From Euclidia mi (lineage: Eukaryota; Arthropoda; Insecta; Lepidoptera; Erebidae): a DNA stretch of 64,000 nt. The stretch's first letter is position 1. The number at the start of each line of letters is the position of its first letter. Below, in pieces: positions 22,291-34,185 of the stretch. The position numbers and the translations under genes are program-made. The stretch lies in assembly GCA_944739405.2 (NCBI GenBank), contig OX123190.2, positions 85,131,086 to 85,195,085 of the forward strand, written 5' to 3'. The notes beneath the pieces were generated by a model. It made no database searches. It was not told where the DNA came from and worked only from the letters and a program-made list of their open reading frames with translations.

Positions 22291-24423
22291 ATGTACGTAT
22301 GACGTAGTGGCATGCGGCCTCCTCGCCGGCCTCCAACATTTGTGAGTTCCCCATGCGGGATAAAACGTTGTACGAATTATGAACTGTTTTTATTTTATCT
22401 GGGTGTTTTTTGAGCGTTTGACAGTTAAAGCGCTCCACGATATAGTGTAAATTTCTGCTGCGGCCGTTGCCTACAAAAAAAATTAAATGGAACAGATTTT
22501 TTTTACTTCAACATAAATCATCTCCAACGTTTCCGAGTGTCCTCAACCTAATAAAATAACAATGTACAATCAGTACTCCACAGAACCACAAAACAAGATT
22601 GTTATTTAATTCTTCAACTCAATATACATCCTCGTAAAACTCATCATAACATTGTAAGTGGGTGCAGTTCACAGGCCTGTCTGCGGCCATTCATCTAATC
22701 ATTTTATATCGTAAACATTTTATTATTTCTTTTAAATTACAAATATCTAAAGTACTGCGGTGATGATTAGAAACAATTTGCTGTTTTACTACATTAGACA
22801 TCGCTATGACGCTTGTAAAGTGACTTTATATTTTACTGTCAATTTTAAAATGAGTCTGGAAGGAAGAGGTCATTCGGTCGACGCTTGGAGTGAACTTAAA
22901 GTCATCTGTCAACTCGGATTTCTCGAGCGATTTTATAAGCATATTTTTCTTTTTGGATTTTAATATAATCGTCTTAGGTCTCAAGACACCAATATGTTGA
23001 TAATTTTGGACACTTCAAACTCATTCATGCACTTAAATGATTTGATGGTACAGTATTTTAATAACATAGAAAAGACACAAGGTATGTCGTTTCACCAACT
23101 TGGTCCGATAGACGAAAATAGCTTCCCTGCCAACAATTGGTTGTAAATTTCACATACTTTACATGTTATATGTGCATAATTGTCACGTGTCTAGATATAA
23201 ACACGGGTACTTTCCTAGTGTAAGAATCGTATTTTAGAAAATCAAAACTGATTCAAACATAATCACAAACCACGAAACAAACTTATAATTACTCTCTTAC
23301 CATCTAATACTCTGATACTAATATATAAAGCTGAACAGATTGTTTGATTGTTGTCAGATTTGAAAAATTCTATTATTATTACATGGCCCTTTTATCGAGG
23401 AAGGCTATAGCACAGATTACTAAATAGTTACTTCGTAACAGATACATCACTCCCATACAAAACCGAAAATACCTACGCTATAATCACCTACAAAATCTTA
23501 ATAATAATAGCCGATTTTCGCAGTGAACAGAAATGTACCTTAACTACGCAAGCAAAGAGTTGTAGATTGTTTGACTTACGTACAAGCGCGTCATCGAACG
23601 AAGGCGCTAGGGTTGTTCCTATAATGATTTTGGAAATAAAACGAATGTTGCGAAATAACCATATTTATATTTGTTAATATATTTGAGTTTTGTTGTTAAA
23701 GTTAAATATGTTTGACTTTTATGAAATGATTAACATATTTTGTTCCTTGTCTAAATTCGCGGTTATTAACAGCATTAAAGCTAGTGCAGTTATGTTTCTT
23801 GCTACACTTAAACAATTAATACCCTGACACATAGGTCAACGCATTTTTTGCAGGCAAATCGAATCTGTAGTCGGTTTTGCCGTTTAAGGCAACTAAATGA
23901 AAGATGTTCCTGCCTTACATTTTTGGCCAGGTATGGGCTGTTCAAGAAGAGTGGTAGCATCTGACCTCTGAAGCACAGAGCATAGATATTTATTGATAGA
24001 GATGTATTTCTTATTGGCGCTTTAAAGACAAACTTTCTGTGACCAGTGTGACCCATATTGCCGCTTGGCGGCGTGCCAGTCGCGCTGTGACAGCTGACTC
24101 TACGAGTGCAAGAGATACGAAAGTTTCTCCTGTGTCACTTAACTACGAGAGCAAGAAAGACGGAGAACGACGCCAGCGCCGCCAACGGCGCCAACTACGT
24201 ACTACACTGACAACCGTCAATACGCCAACTTTAATCGGCACACGACATCCTTAAGAAATACTACGCTAATACGTTTCTATTATGTAAAAATTTGTATTCA
24301 TTGTCTGAAGCAAGTCACAAATGTCTTCTTGACAGTTACTGTGACTTGAATTTTGCAGCATATTTCTAAGGAATAATTTTTCATTTGATCATTTGTCATG
24401 TCATTTGATCCTAAATTACATTA
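22291..24423. other. Non-coding stretch
   Basis: No supported gene. The only longer ORFs (23808-24056 minus, 24039-24254 plus) lack motifs; the second is an Arg-rich run from a GC-rich patch. No inverted or tandem repeats of note. Confidence 0.35.
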
Positions 24424-24665
24424 TCTATACTTAATATCATAAAGAGGTAAAATTTGTTTGTTTGTTTGTTTGTAATGGATAAACTCAAAAACTAGGTACT
24501 GGACCGATTTTAAAAATTCGTTCACCATTAGAAAGCTACATTATCTGCGAGTAGCATAAGCTATATTTTATTTTAGAAAAAATAGAGATAGGTAAGATAT
24601 TTGGGATTTTCGGGTACGCGAAGAAGTTCCCTCAGGAGGCGGGTGAAACCGCTGGAAACGGCTAG
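24424..24665 (+). mobile_element. Non-autonomous Helitron-like element
   Basis: It starts TCTATACTTAATATCATAAA after an A and ends GGAAACGGCTAG before a T. It carries a TTTG microsatellite and the typical ACTGGACCGATTTT segment. Near the 3' end GGCGGGTGAAACCGCTGG gives a short hairpin, as Helitrons have just before CTAG. Related copies lie at 14025-14239 and 48799-49084. Confidence 0.72.
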
Positions 24666-24666
24666 T

Positions 24667-27434
24667 ATTCATATATATATGTTACAGCCAAAATAATAAA
24701 TACTGGTATTCTAATATATACTATCTAGCCATTAATGTGTAATATCTACTCACTTTGGACAAAGTAATATTTGGCACCGAATTAATCACATTAACTAGCT
24801 TGTAGTCTTGGATGAAGTAATATAACAGGTGTAAGTTATTGAAGCTTGCAAAGTTTATTTGAAACAGTTCTGTACTGGACATCGATATATTAACTGGCCG
24901 ATTAACCAGAAGAACCATTTTAATAGGTTATGTTAGGTTTTCTTGTGAACAAACATCATTAAACATCTCATGACTTCCCATTGCATTATAGCGTGGCTTG
25001 GTGATCACGCTGTATCCGAGTGGTAAGGCAAGTCATTTGTATTGTATTTATTTATTACTTTGACTTTTTTGGCCTGCCTTTATAAATAACATCTAAATGA
25101 TGTAATTAATTTATCAAATCTTCTAGGTAATTTAGTAATTATATATATTGACCAGTCATTATATGTATAATTTTATATTAATCACTATGGCTTTAACATA
25201 TACATACACAGTTTTAAGTTCAACCTAATTACAACCATGACACCTAGCAATAAAGTCACAAAGCGTTAAAAAGATATATATTTCTTACGACCAGTCGTCT
25301 GAGTCGTCACAAACAACTAGTTGATCAATAAATTATTCCTGTCACATAGAAATGAAAAGATGTATGTAAAACAATATTAAGTGCCGGTTTCACCACTGTC
25401 CAATAAGTCTGATAAGTTCTGTATAAAGTACTCGGCAAATAAACTCATACAAATTTCGTTCTAATTTTGAATTTACTTATTTGGAAGGTAACGCTTAGAG
25501 GTGTGGTAAACAGGCCTTTAGTGTAATATCAACCTTATATCGTAACTGATAAAGTACTTTATCGCATCATTGCCTTGCGAGTTGCGTCCGATCTGTTTCT
25601 TATATTTCGAATTTCATCTTTGAATTTGTATGTACCCACGTACAAAAAATAAATTGTGGCGGATAAAGAAGTGTCAATAAAATTATTAGATAAGATTTGA
25701 TATAAGTAAGTAACTACTTACCTTTGTTCGTCTTTCGGCAGTGAAAAGAACGACAACTATTTTTTTGTTTTTTGGCTTTTACATCCATCCACTGCACAAT
25801 AATTCCTCGGCATTTTTATAAGAAAGCGCAGGAAACGTGCCGTGCGTACGCTCTGGCGGGCGTGCGGCGTGGCGGCCCTCTGTTATTTGTATCCATATGG
25901 ATACACGAAATGGTAGGTGTTTATCGCGCGAATTTGAGCCAGTGACGGGGGCCTGCCACGGGAGGGGAGCACAGCACACAGCCTTAAATAACGTGGGTGT
26001 AACCGCGAGCTCATCTAGTAAATTATAAATCCAATAGTTTAATATCTTTCGAGATGACCTAAACTCCCAACCTACGCCATAATCCCGCCAACACAATAAA
26101 CGTTGTCTGTTCATCATATGAAGCCGTGTGTGTACCGTGAGTCGGTTACGACGCTCACACAACCTCGCTCACTAACACAATCAACTTTATTGACGGCTTC
26201 ACGATTCAACGATTCAATCGAAGACGTTTCGTCTGACAGTCAATCAAATATACCTAGCAGAAGTGTAGCGTGTGAGGTGTTACTAACAGTTATAAATATA
26301 TTGTTTGCCGTTTCGACTCAAAGTTGAGATTGTATAAGTAAACGTTCGTGAAGGTGTACTTGTCTTAGCATATATACATATCTTAGCTTAGCATCAATGT
26401 AGATCAAATACTATTATTATTACTTCTAAAAAGCTCCGTTGTAACACGAATATTACTGGCTATGCAGCGTATGAAAATCATTACTAGTAATGTAGAAAAT
26501 GCTTATTATGTGCCAGGAGAATATCAAGCAGACAGATTTCCTAATGGTAAACGTTTACCGCCGCCCATGGACATCCGCAACACCGAAGTTGCACCGCCAC
26601 CGACTTGAATGAGAAAGGGAGTGAGATGAGGAAGAAAGAAAAGGCTGTTTTAACTAAGTTTTGTTAAACTTTATGGTACTAGCAAACGAGTATCAGGGCC
26701 TTATAAATATGGGTGAGGTTTACAATCACCGTCTTTTTTTAATCTTTTGGGTATAGATAATGTAATATGCATCATGGCCAAATTATTCCCAATGTACATC
26801 AATAAAAATAATATAACAGACCCAAATTATTTCTAAATCACATATCGAGCAGCTTTTGATAAAACGGCAAAACATTTTTTTTGTTTATTATTCGACATAG
26901 AACAAATAAACATTCATAATATAACTTCAGACATTTGTGAGACAATTGTTGAACATGACACTATTGTAAAAGTAAAATATAGCTCAATTTCTCAAGCGTA
27001 TTACCTTAGACTTCATTCTCAACGTTTTGTTTAGGCTTTTGATGTCGTTATTACATGTCTCGAATTTAGAATAACTCCATTTGTTCTTTCTTGTGAGAAA
27101 TATAATGCCTATTTGTATATGATTTTGTTGTATCTGTGTCACATCACATTACGGTGGATTCAAATTTTTTGAAAAACTTTTCAGTTGTCATTTGAGCAGA
27201 ATTTCAGTTCAGGTTTCATCATGTACTGTGCAACAGTGCATTGCGACAAGTATCTATCAGAATCAGACTTAGAGTGACGGAAAGTCGACCTCGATCACAG
27301 TCGACATTGTTGGTATTGCCCTCAAATGTCTCAGCCAATTTACCTACTTTTCACTCCACAGATTTATCATCAAAATAATAATTATATTGTTCCTTACTTA
27401 CAATAAGTTCAAACAGAAAAACTATTCTTCATTG
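24667..27434. other. Non-coding stretch with small repeat fragments
   Basis: No supported gene. At about 25382-25525 a degenerate MITE-like unit has ends CCGGTTTCACCACT and, inverted, CCTGTTTACCACACC. At 26545-26605 there is a fragment of a common moth repeat (GTTTACCGCCGCCCATGGAC). The ATTG target duplication of the LTR element lies at 27431-27434. Confidence 0.4.
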
Positions 27435-27848
27435 TGTTAGAAATTATATGAATAACTCGTATAATGTACACATATATTATATTGTATAATGGTTATGTTC
27501 TACTTCCGGTGTTATTTATTAATATAATATAGTACTTATACCTCATACTAAATAGTTCTGTTACGTATATATTAATAGGGTAGATAATGATTGTTACCGT
27601 TGCCAATATTATATTTTAAGAGCGCTCACACCACTTCCGGGAATGTGTCGTCAGTATAAAATACGTCCTTTCCGGTTTTAGACCACGCGGTGGGAAGTGG
27701 CATGAGCGCTCGGGACAGTTGAGTTCTAACCGTTGGAGTGTTAAGTAGTGAAGTATTTAAAGTGTTATAACAGTGTACCTACAGAGAAATAAAGTGAAAG
27801 TGAGTGTACCGTAACGTTGGTGTTTAAATTTCCCCCTGGTCTATTATA
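27435..27848 (+). repeat. 5' LTR
   Basis: It starts TGTTAGAAAT and ends CTATTATA. It holds a TATA box (TATAAA, 27655-27660) and a polyadenylation signal (AATAAA, 27788-27793), the order expected for U3-R. The arms GAGCGCTCACACCACTTCC (27620-27638) and GGAAGTGGCATGAGCGCTC (27693-27711) form an imperfect 19-bp stem bracketing the TATA box. Confidence 0.92.
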
Positions 27849-28481
27849 GATCAGTAAGTGGGATTAATCAAGATTGCGATCATAATCGCTCTTGGTGAAG
27901 GATTGCACGCCCGCTAAAGGTATTTGTGATGAAATGAACTAATATGCTATAATTATTCATCTTGGTATTCTTTTTAGCTGATAATATTAAATCATTAGTA
28001 CATAATATTGGCTAAGCAAAACACTGTTTTTTTATTTTCTTGGTAATAAGATACAGAACAGACGGATTATAACATTACTAAGTGATATGATTTATTACGT
28101 ATCAGTTGCCACAAAGAAAAAAAAAAGTTTTAGCTACCTTCGAAAATTATCTTAGTTTCTTTTTATAAGTACTATAGAATACTCATTTTATGTACAGACA
28201 ATATAACATTGATGTTAAGATACCTTTCAAATGACTGTTGATATACATAACGAACAGAAATGGTTCAAATTTGAAAGTATTTCGTCAATTTGAAATTCTG
28301 AATCAATTTCACAGCAAATACTATGACTTTTTTTTTGTATTGCTGGTGGTGAATATGTTAAGTACTTGCTTATCTAGCTTTTATTCTCTTTTGGTTGTAT
28401 TTAAGCATAATTTATACCTCAAAGATAGTCACTTTGATTTAGGACACCCACTTTTTGTAATTTATATCAGTTTCAGACATA
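27849..28481 (+). other. Leader of LTR element
   Basis: Non-coding sequence between the 5' LTR and the first gag ATG. The bases right after the LTR include GTGGGATTAATCAAG, a possible but unconvincing primer-binding site. Confidence 0.5.
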
Positions 28482-29986
28482 ATGGAACGCAAAAGGAAGT
28501 CAATGCAGCGCACGAGGCTGTCATCTGAGTATTCTGAGTCGTCACAAAGTGACTCATAGTCTCCTGTGTCTCGACGGCGCAAAATAAGCCATCGATACGA
28601 TGCGCCGCAACATCGCAGAGGCTACCATCGTTGCAGCGAGTCAGTCGAACGTGGCGAGACGCGAGGGCGTGGCAGGTCACGTGACCGCGCTACATCCCGT
28701 GGCATCGATGGGTCGCAACGCCGCAAGGCGTCGCGTGTACGCGATATGCGGCAAAGTTGCGAACCATCGGTAGTCCCAGGGCATCGCGAGGTGTCGCTGG
28801 CCCTAAGCGTGGCTCGTGACCGCAGCGTGGCACCCAGCCATAGCGGGGCTCGTGACCGCAGCGTGGCTTGTGACCGTCACGTGGTTTGTGACCGTCGCGT
28901 GGCTCGAAGCGGTTGCTCGACTCGTAGCCGTAACGTAGCTGGCAGCCGCAGCGTGGCTCGTGGCCATCACGCTGCGAGTGTACACCTGACATCTCGAAGC
29001 CCTGTTGTTCCTGGTGCGCGTGATGCATCACGTGACCGCGACGGGTTGTGTGAGAGCGACCCGATGTACGACGAAGCGACATCGAAAAATCGAGAGATCA
29101 GGCCTCCACGAGCAATCGCTGCCCAGGTGAACCAGCAGATGCTTTAAAAGTGAGTAACAACTTTGACAGTAAGAAAGATGAAGACACGAATTCTAATATC
29201 TTAGTTTTGGCTTTTAAAGAGTTTATGCAGACCATGAAAACGGAAGGTGGTAGCGAGCGTTATCCGGTTTTGAATGTGATACCAGACTTTGATCCTAGTA
29301 AAAGAAACCAAACCGTAGAAACATGGATAGGTAAGGTAAATGAATGTGCCCAAATTTATAATTGGACTGAAAGGCAGATTATACATTATGCCCTACCAAA
29401 ATTAGCCGGATTAGCTCAGTAATGGTATCAGGGTTTACCTAGTCTTCTGTTTTCATGGGCTGAATGGCAAAATAAATTAAAACTAGCATTCCCAAGTCAC
29501 GAGAACTATGGCCAGCTGTTGACCGAGATGCTTGCCTGTAAGGCTGGATTTGGCGAGTCCTTAGAAGAATATTTCTATCAGAAAGTCATGTTATTGAATC
29601 GTTGCAAGATATATGATAAAAATGCAATAGACTGCATTTTATTTGGCATCGAAGACAGGTCCGTGAGGACTAGCGCAGAGGCGGCTCAGTTTACGGAACC
29701 TGATAAATTATTAGTCTATTTGAGGAATATTATAGTCACGAACAAATCTGATACAAATCTATATTTGAAAACAGGTAGCACTGGCAACAAACAGCCGCAC
29801 TGTAGTAGGATAAATCAGAACGAAATTCTCAATAGAAATAAGGGTTACACGTCTATCAAATGTTATAATTGCGGTGAAGAGGGTCATCTGTTCTCTAAGT
29901 GCAAACTCCCAATAAAGCGTTGTGACAAATGCCATAAAATAGGACATTTTACTGATAATTGTTCCAACAGCGTAGAAAGCCAATAA
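28482..29986 (+). pseudogene. gag of LTR element, broken
   Basis: The frame starts at ATG 28482 (MERKRKSMQR), has an in-frame TAG at 28557-28559, and then encodes a region of about 190 residues very rich in Arg, Ser, Asp and His with repeated VARDRS-like units. A one-base shift near 29140 leads into the capsid-like part (SNNFDSKKDEDT), which has an in-frame TAA at 29420-29422. It continues through WAEWQNKLKLAFPSHENYG to two CCHC knuckles (CYNCGEEGHLFSKC and CDKCHKIGHFTDNC), ending at 29986. Gag packages element RNA; the RS-rich N-terminal extension is unusual. Three lesions are visible. Confidence 0.82.
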
Positions 29987-30099
29987 CCGTTTTGAATTTA
30001 AAAAGGAACCTGCCAGAAATTCAAATATTTTAAGACGGCTATTTAATTTTAAATTCTACCACATTCTACCACATTCACACAACACCATCTAGTCCCAAA

Positions 30100-30305
30100 C
30101 TAAGCAGAAGCTTGTACTATGGGTACTAGACAATGGATAAACATACATATATACTTTTTTTTTGTAAATACATACATATTATACATAGAAACACCCAGAC
30201 CAAGACAAACATCCATATTCATGCACACAGATGTTTGACTTGAGCGGGAATCGAACCCGCGACCTTCGGCGTAGCAGTCGCTTACACTACCGCGGCGCCA
30301 ACCGG
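30100..30305 (-). mobile_element. tRNA-derived SINE inside the LTR element
   Basis: On the minus strand a tRNA-like head (GCCGCGGTAGTGTAAGCGAC, B box GGTTCGATTCC) is followed by a body with TTTGTCTTGGTCTGGGTGTT and a 3' part ending near TTAGTTTGGGACTAGATGG. It belongs to a different SINE family from those at 16390 and 20383; a related degenerate copy is at 53050-53185. The duplication cannot be read because the site contains the short tandem ATTCTACCAC. Confidence 0.8.
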
Positions 30306-30379
30306 TCGTCGTCAAAATTGACAGGATTTAGATTGTTTCGTAGATTTTGGTAGCCAGTGCTAAATGGTAAATGTAGTGT

Positions 30380-31380
30380 AGAAATATTGATAATTTATTA
30401 CAAGTGACCTTTTGCTTGGACAAATATTTACAGAGCAGGAGCATGTTGTTGTGGTAATTAAGACAATTAATAACCAACTTAAGATTACCTCAAAAGTAGG
30501 AGCAATAGTACGTTAATAAACTGTTTGTCTATATGTACCTTTACACCCCAGTTCGTATAATATACTATCCTAGCCAAATTATCCGGGCGATCTTCTTATT
30601 AGACCTACCTAATTTATTTCAAAACCCAAATAAACAGTATGAGATTCTTCAATGCGTATTAGAAGTAAATAATGGTCACGGTAGAATTGATTAAGGGTCC
30701 AGAATCTATATTTGAATTAACAAACGAATATTTATTAACCTGAGCACAGTTCCATTGATTGGAGTACAGACAATGACCGTCAGTAGGATAGAAAACTGTC
30801 CGGATAGTACAGTAACACTCCGAATCAAAGGTCACAGCGTGCACCTAGATGATAATATTACATCTGATTATAAAACCCGATTAACTGACTTACTAAATGA
30901 GTTCAAGGGATTGTTTTGCCTCTTCTGACAAAGAGTTAGGATGTATAGCTAATGCTGAAATGACTATAAATCTTAGCTATACTCTGCGGTTGTATATGTA
31001 TAGATCTTCTCAACTGTCCAATTCTGACCAAAATGTGGTTCGCTATGATTCAGGAATTAACCGACTCTGGTACCATCCGAGAGTCTTCTTCAAATTATGC
31101 GTCCCCAATCGTATTGAACAGTCTACTGTTTATTTAGGGTTTGAGATCAGTGAATCTGTAGTTAGCCCGGTAGAAAGAAAATGGAAGCAGTAGACCAATT
31201 CCCTGTTGCGACAGACCAGCACAAGGTTAAACAGTTTGTAGAATTAGCAAGTTTCATTCGTAAGTTTATTCGTGGATTTTTAATTTGGAGGTTCTAGATA
31301 ATGATCGATATGTAACTGAAGACATACCACTATCTAGAAATGACATGATATACTTTTGTGGTATCTTTTCAGTAGACAAG
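30380..31380 (+). pseudogene. Collapsed pol of LTR element
   Basis: Only scraps remain, in changing frames: a protease-like end (LLLGQIFTEQ near 30410), the start of RT (NITSDYKTRLTDLLNEFKG near 30860, then FASSDKELGC near 30912), the RT/RNase H junction (LGFEISESVVSP near 31135, then FVELASFIRKFIRGF near 31225), and an integrase-end-like piece (LDNDRYVTEDIP near 31295). Large internal deletions remove the RT catalytic YxDD region, RNase H and the integrase core. The fragments identify the element as Ty3/Gypsy, probably near the mdg1/412 group (inference). It cannot supply any enzyme. Confidence 0.7.
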
Positions 31381-31607
31381 GGTGAATCCCTTGGGTAGTG
31401 TTTAACAGAACGGATTCAGATTAGTGTGTCGAATACTGATGGTATTGATGATACGGAATAATTAAGCAGCCTTGTCATGGTTCAGCTAAGCTGAACAGTA
31501 AGAGTTTATTTATGCGAACTATATTGAAGTGAATTATGAATAAGTTTCAAGGAGACGTGAATAATCTGAAAATCCCTTATACTAATGACTATGTTATCTG
31601 TTTCAGT

Positions 31608-32187
31608 TACTACAGATGTTAAGGTTGAGTTGTGGCCTTAATGTCTTACTGTAGAGTGCTTGACCAAGGATGTGTCAGAGGTCTCGGTCAGGACAGATGT
31701 TAAGGATATGTATGAGGCCTTAATATCTTAGTTTAAGTGGCTTGACTGAGAATATGAAGGAGGTCTCAGTCGAGACAGGTATTAAGGATGTTTATGAGGC
31801 CTTAATATCTTAGTTAAAGTGGCTTGACTGAGAATATGAAGGAGGTCTCAGTCGAGACAGGTATTAAGGATGTGTATGAGGCCTTAATATCTTAGTTTAA
31901 GTGGCTTGACTGAAAATATGAAGGAGGTCTCAGTCGAGACAGGTATTAAGGATGTGTATGAGGCCTTAATATCTTAGTTTAAGTGGCTTGACTGAGAATA
32001 TGAAGGAGGTCTCAGTCGAGACAGGTATTAAGGATGTGTATGAGGCCTTAATATCTTAGTTTAAGTGGCTTGACTGAGAATATGAAGGAGGTCTCAGTCG
32101 AGACAGGTATTAAGGATGTGTATGAGGCATTAATATCTTAGTTTAAGTGGCTTGACTGAGAATATGAAGGAGGTCTCAGTCGAGACA
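31608..32187 (+). repeat. 82-bp tandem array, about seven copies
   Basis: The landmark GGTCTC recurs at 31680, 31762, 31843, 31925, 32008, 32090 and 32172, a period of 81-83 bases. The first unit is diverged and later ones are nearly identical. Each unit carries two stem-loops: GACTGAGA paired with TCTCAGTC, and TTAAGG paired with CCTTAA. The array lies between the pol remnant and the 3' LTR. Function is unknown. Confidence 0.9.
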
Positions 32188-32372
32188 TTACGTATAGGAG
32201 CCTAACGGCATATAGTGGTTTATTTTACTACGTTATATTTGTTATATTAACGAATATTGTCAGTTATGTCTGATGCAGATTGATATATTATATTTATAAA
32301 CTATTGCTTTAGGTCATTTTTGATGTATGTTATGATTTTCCCGGGACGGGAAATTTGTCAGGAAAGGCCGAC

Positions 32373-32786
32373 TGTTAGAAATTATATGAATAACTCGTAT
32401 AATGTACACATATATTATATTGTATAATGGTTATGTTCTACTTCCGGTGTTATTTATTAATATAATATAGTACTTATACCTCATACTAAATAGTTCTGTT
32501 ACGTATATATTAATAGGGTAGATAATGATTGTTACCGTTGCCAATATTATATTTTAAGAGCGCTCACACCACTTCCGGGAATGTGTCGTCAGTATAAAAT
32601 ACGTCCTTTCCGGTTTTAGACCACGCGGTGGGAAGTGGCATGAGCGCTCGGGACAGTTGAGTTCTAACCGTTGGAGTGTTAAGTAGTGAAGTATTTAAAG
32701 TGTTATAACAGTGTACCTACAGAGAAATAAAGTGAAAGTGAGTGTACCGTAACGTTGGTGTTTAAATTTCCCCCTGGTCTATTATA
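32373..32786 (+). repeat. 3' LTR
   Basis: Same length as the 5' LTR and no difference found by eye. It is preceded by GTCAGGAAAGGCCGAC, where a polypurine tract would be expected, and followed by the ATTG duplication. Confidence 0.92.
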
Positions 32787-32824
32787 ATTGTAATAATTTC
32801 ATTTCATTTTTTAAAAAAACATTT

Positions 32825-32985
32825 TTGAGACTTACAGCCAACGGAAAAAAGTACATCCTAGAGAGAACCCCTTTAGTACACATTTTTTTACTACGGGTCA
32901 CACAATCTCTTGTCTGGGGATCAAACAACACTCGGCACAATAGCCAACGCGACCGCTGAAACCACTGCGCGCAATATTTTAATAT
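32825..32985 (-). mobile_element. Degenerate tRNA-headed SINE
   Basis: Read on the minus strand, GCGCAGTGGTTTCAGCGGTC and GTTTGATCCCC resemble A and B boxes and are followed by about 100 bases of body. No second copy is in the window, so the family cannot be verified. Confidence 0.45.
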
Positions 32986-33128
32986 TTTAACTTATCATAA
33001 TATTTATGTTAAATTAGCATCATTATATCTAAACAATCTTTATCATTCACATGACTTCGCTACTTATTTAACAGAGTTGTACAAACAGAGGCTAGACAAA
33101 CTTCCAGAAAATAAATATCCACCAATAA

Positions 33129-33258
33129 CTTTTAAATTGTCTTGCGGGATATATACCATGTAGGTACCTTTGTTTGGAGTAACCGATATTTCGGCACTGT
33201 TGCAAGCGCCATGTTCACGGATGTACATGGTTATATATCCCGAAAGACAATTTAAAAG
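33129..33258. repeat. Foldback element, complete copy
   Basis: Arms of about 34 bases (CTTTTAAATTGTCTTGCGGG and its inverted partner) flank a conserved central loop containing the complement of GTGAACATGGCGCTTGC. The same loop occurs in the foldbacks at 15461-15545 and 57836-57983. Confidence 0.8.
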
Positions 33259-34185
33259 TTTAAATTACCACGAAAGTTTAAATTCCTAAAATCCACCAAT
33301 AAATTATATCCAACAACAATACATAAAAGAAATAAAATGTAATGACTACCTCGGGAGAGATAATCAAAGAAAGTAAATAGATTGTGAGGCGAGTGAAACA
33401 TCATCGTCTGAATCACTACAAATGAAGAATCTCTAATAGCGAGCTTATTTAGGCTGTCTGCTCACTTGCTAAATAAAACACAAAGCTTTATATAGTTACA
33501 TTTCACAACATATAATTTCATACTTAGGTATACAAAATAGAGTAACTCAGGCGCATTATTAAGTATATGCTTGATGTATTTTTTACAGAACACTTAATTC
33601 GGGAGTAACGGTAGTTTCATAAAAACAAATTAGTTTAGTCGGAATCACAGTTCACAGGCGAGTAAGCAAACCTTAAATAAATAACTTACGTTAATTACAT
33701 ATTTAAGTACGTATAAAAGCTCTTAACATCAAACCCAAAATACTGTAGGCTGCATATAACATCATTTGGGTCCATTTTTAGGACGTAAATATACGCAATA
33801 TTATAGCACTCTGTCCCTTGCACTTGGCTACATCAAATTAAAAAAATAAAATATCCATCGATGCCTTTTTATCAAGATGTTAATGTCACAATTTAGCAGC
33901 AAGTCACCACGTCTACCAATCTCCTTATCTGAGGCGACAGACAATTCATCTCGCAAGAGGGGGACGGTAATTAATTCGAAGCTCGTAATTACCACCGACT
34001 AATGGCGACTACTCACAACAATCTCACGGACATTCTGTCAACACTAAAGCTCAATCATTCTTTAAGTAAGAGGTTTATTTGTTTTGAATTTGTACTTCCT
34101 CATCGTCGTTAGTGTTATGGGCATGTTTAGTTTCGTGTGTTTTTATGTCGTGTGTTTTCAATTATATATCAGTTAGACTGCATCA
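33259..34185. other. Non-coding stretch
   Basis: AT-rich, no gene or clear repeat. AATTTAAACTTTCGTGGT-like sequence at about 33263-33285 (inverted) recurs at 57812-57830 beside the other foldback, so that flank probably belongs to the same element. Confidence 0.4.

Larger units (their letters stand above)
27435..32786 (+). mobile_element. Ty3/Gypsy-type LTR retrotransposon, non-autonomous
   Basis: Two 414-bp LTRs (27435-27848 and 32373-32786), identical as far as I can read, bound a 5,352-bp unit. It is flanked by the 4-bp duplication ATTG at 27431-27434 and 32787-32790. Inside, in order: leader, gag with several breaks, a SINE (minus), a pol region reduced to short protease, RT and integrase remnants, and an 82-bp tandem array. 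Matching LTRs mean very recent insertion, while the internal reading frames are ruined, so the copy must have been mobilised by proteins from another element. No primer-binding site can be named with confidence. Confidence 0.9.

Noticed and set aside
24039..24254. Arg-rich 71-codon ORF
   Set aside because: It arises from a short GC-rich patch, has no domain and no splice or promoter context.
25779..26162. 127-codon minus ORF containing PERTHGTFPALSYK
   Set aside because: The start is weak, there is no recognisable domain, and the sequence looks like decayed repeat with a GC-rich patch. It may be a relic but cannot be supported.
28690..29082. 130-codon antisense ORF over gag
   Set aside because: It is the antisense shadow of the Arg/Ser-rich gag region; the repetitive composition keeps several frames open.
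30240..30305. tRNA-like A and B boxes (also at 16395, 20540, 41030, 41375, 53055, 55130)
   Set aside because: No intact acceptor stem or cloverleaf, and each is followed by a SINE body. They are SINE heads, not tRNA genes.
31608..32187. Regular 82-bp repeats as a CRISPR-like array
   Set aside because: Units are contiguous with no unique spacers, and the context is a eukaryotic LTR element.
27435..32786. Endogenous retrovirus with an envelope gene
   Set aside because: No third ORF, signal peptide or transmembrane pattern lies between the pol scraps and the 3' LTR; that space holds the tandem array.
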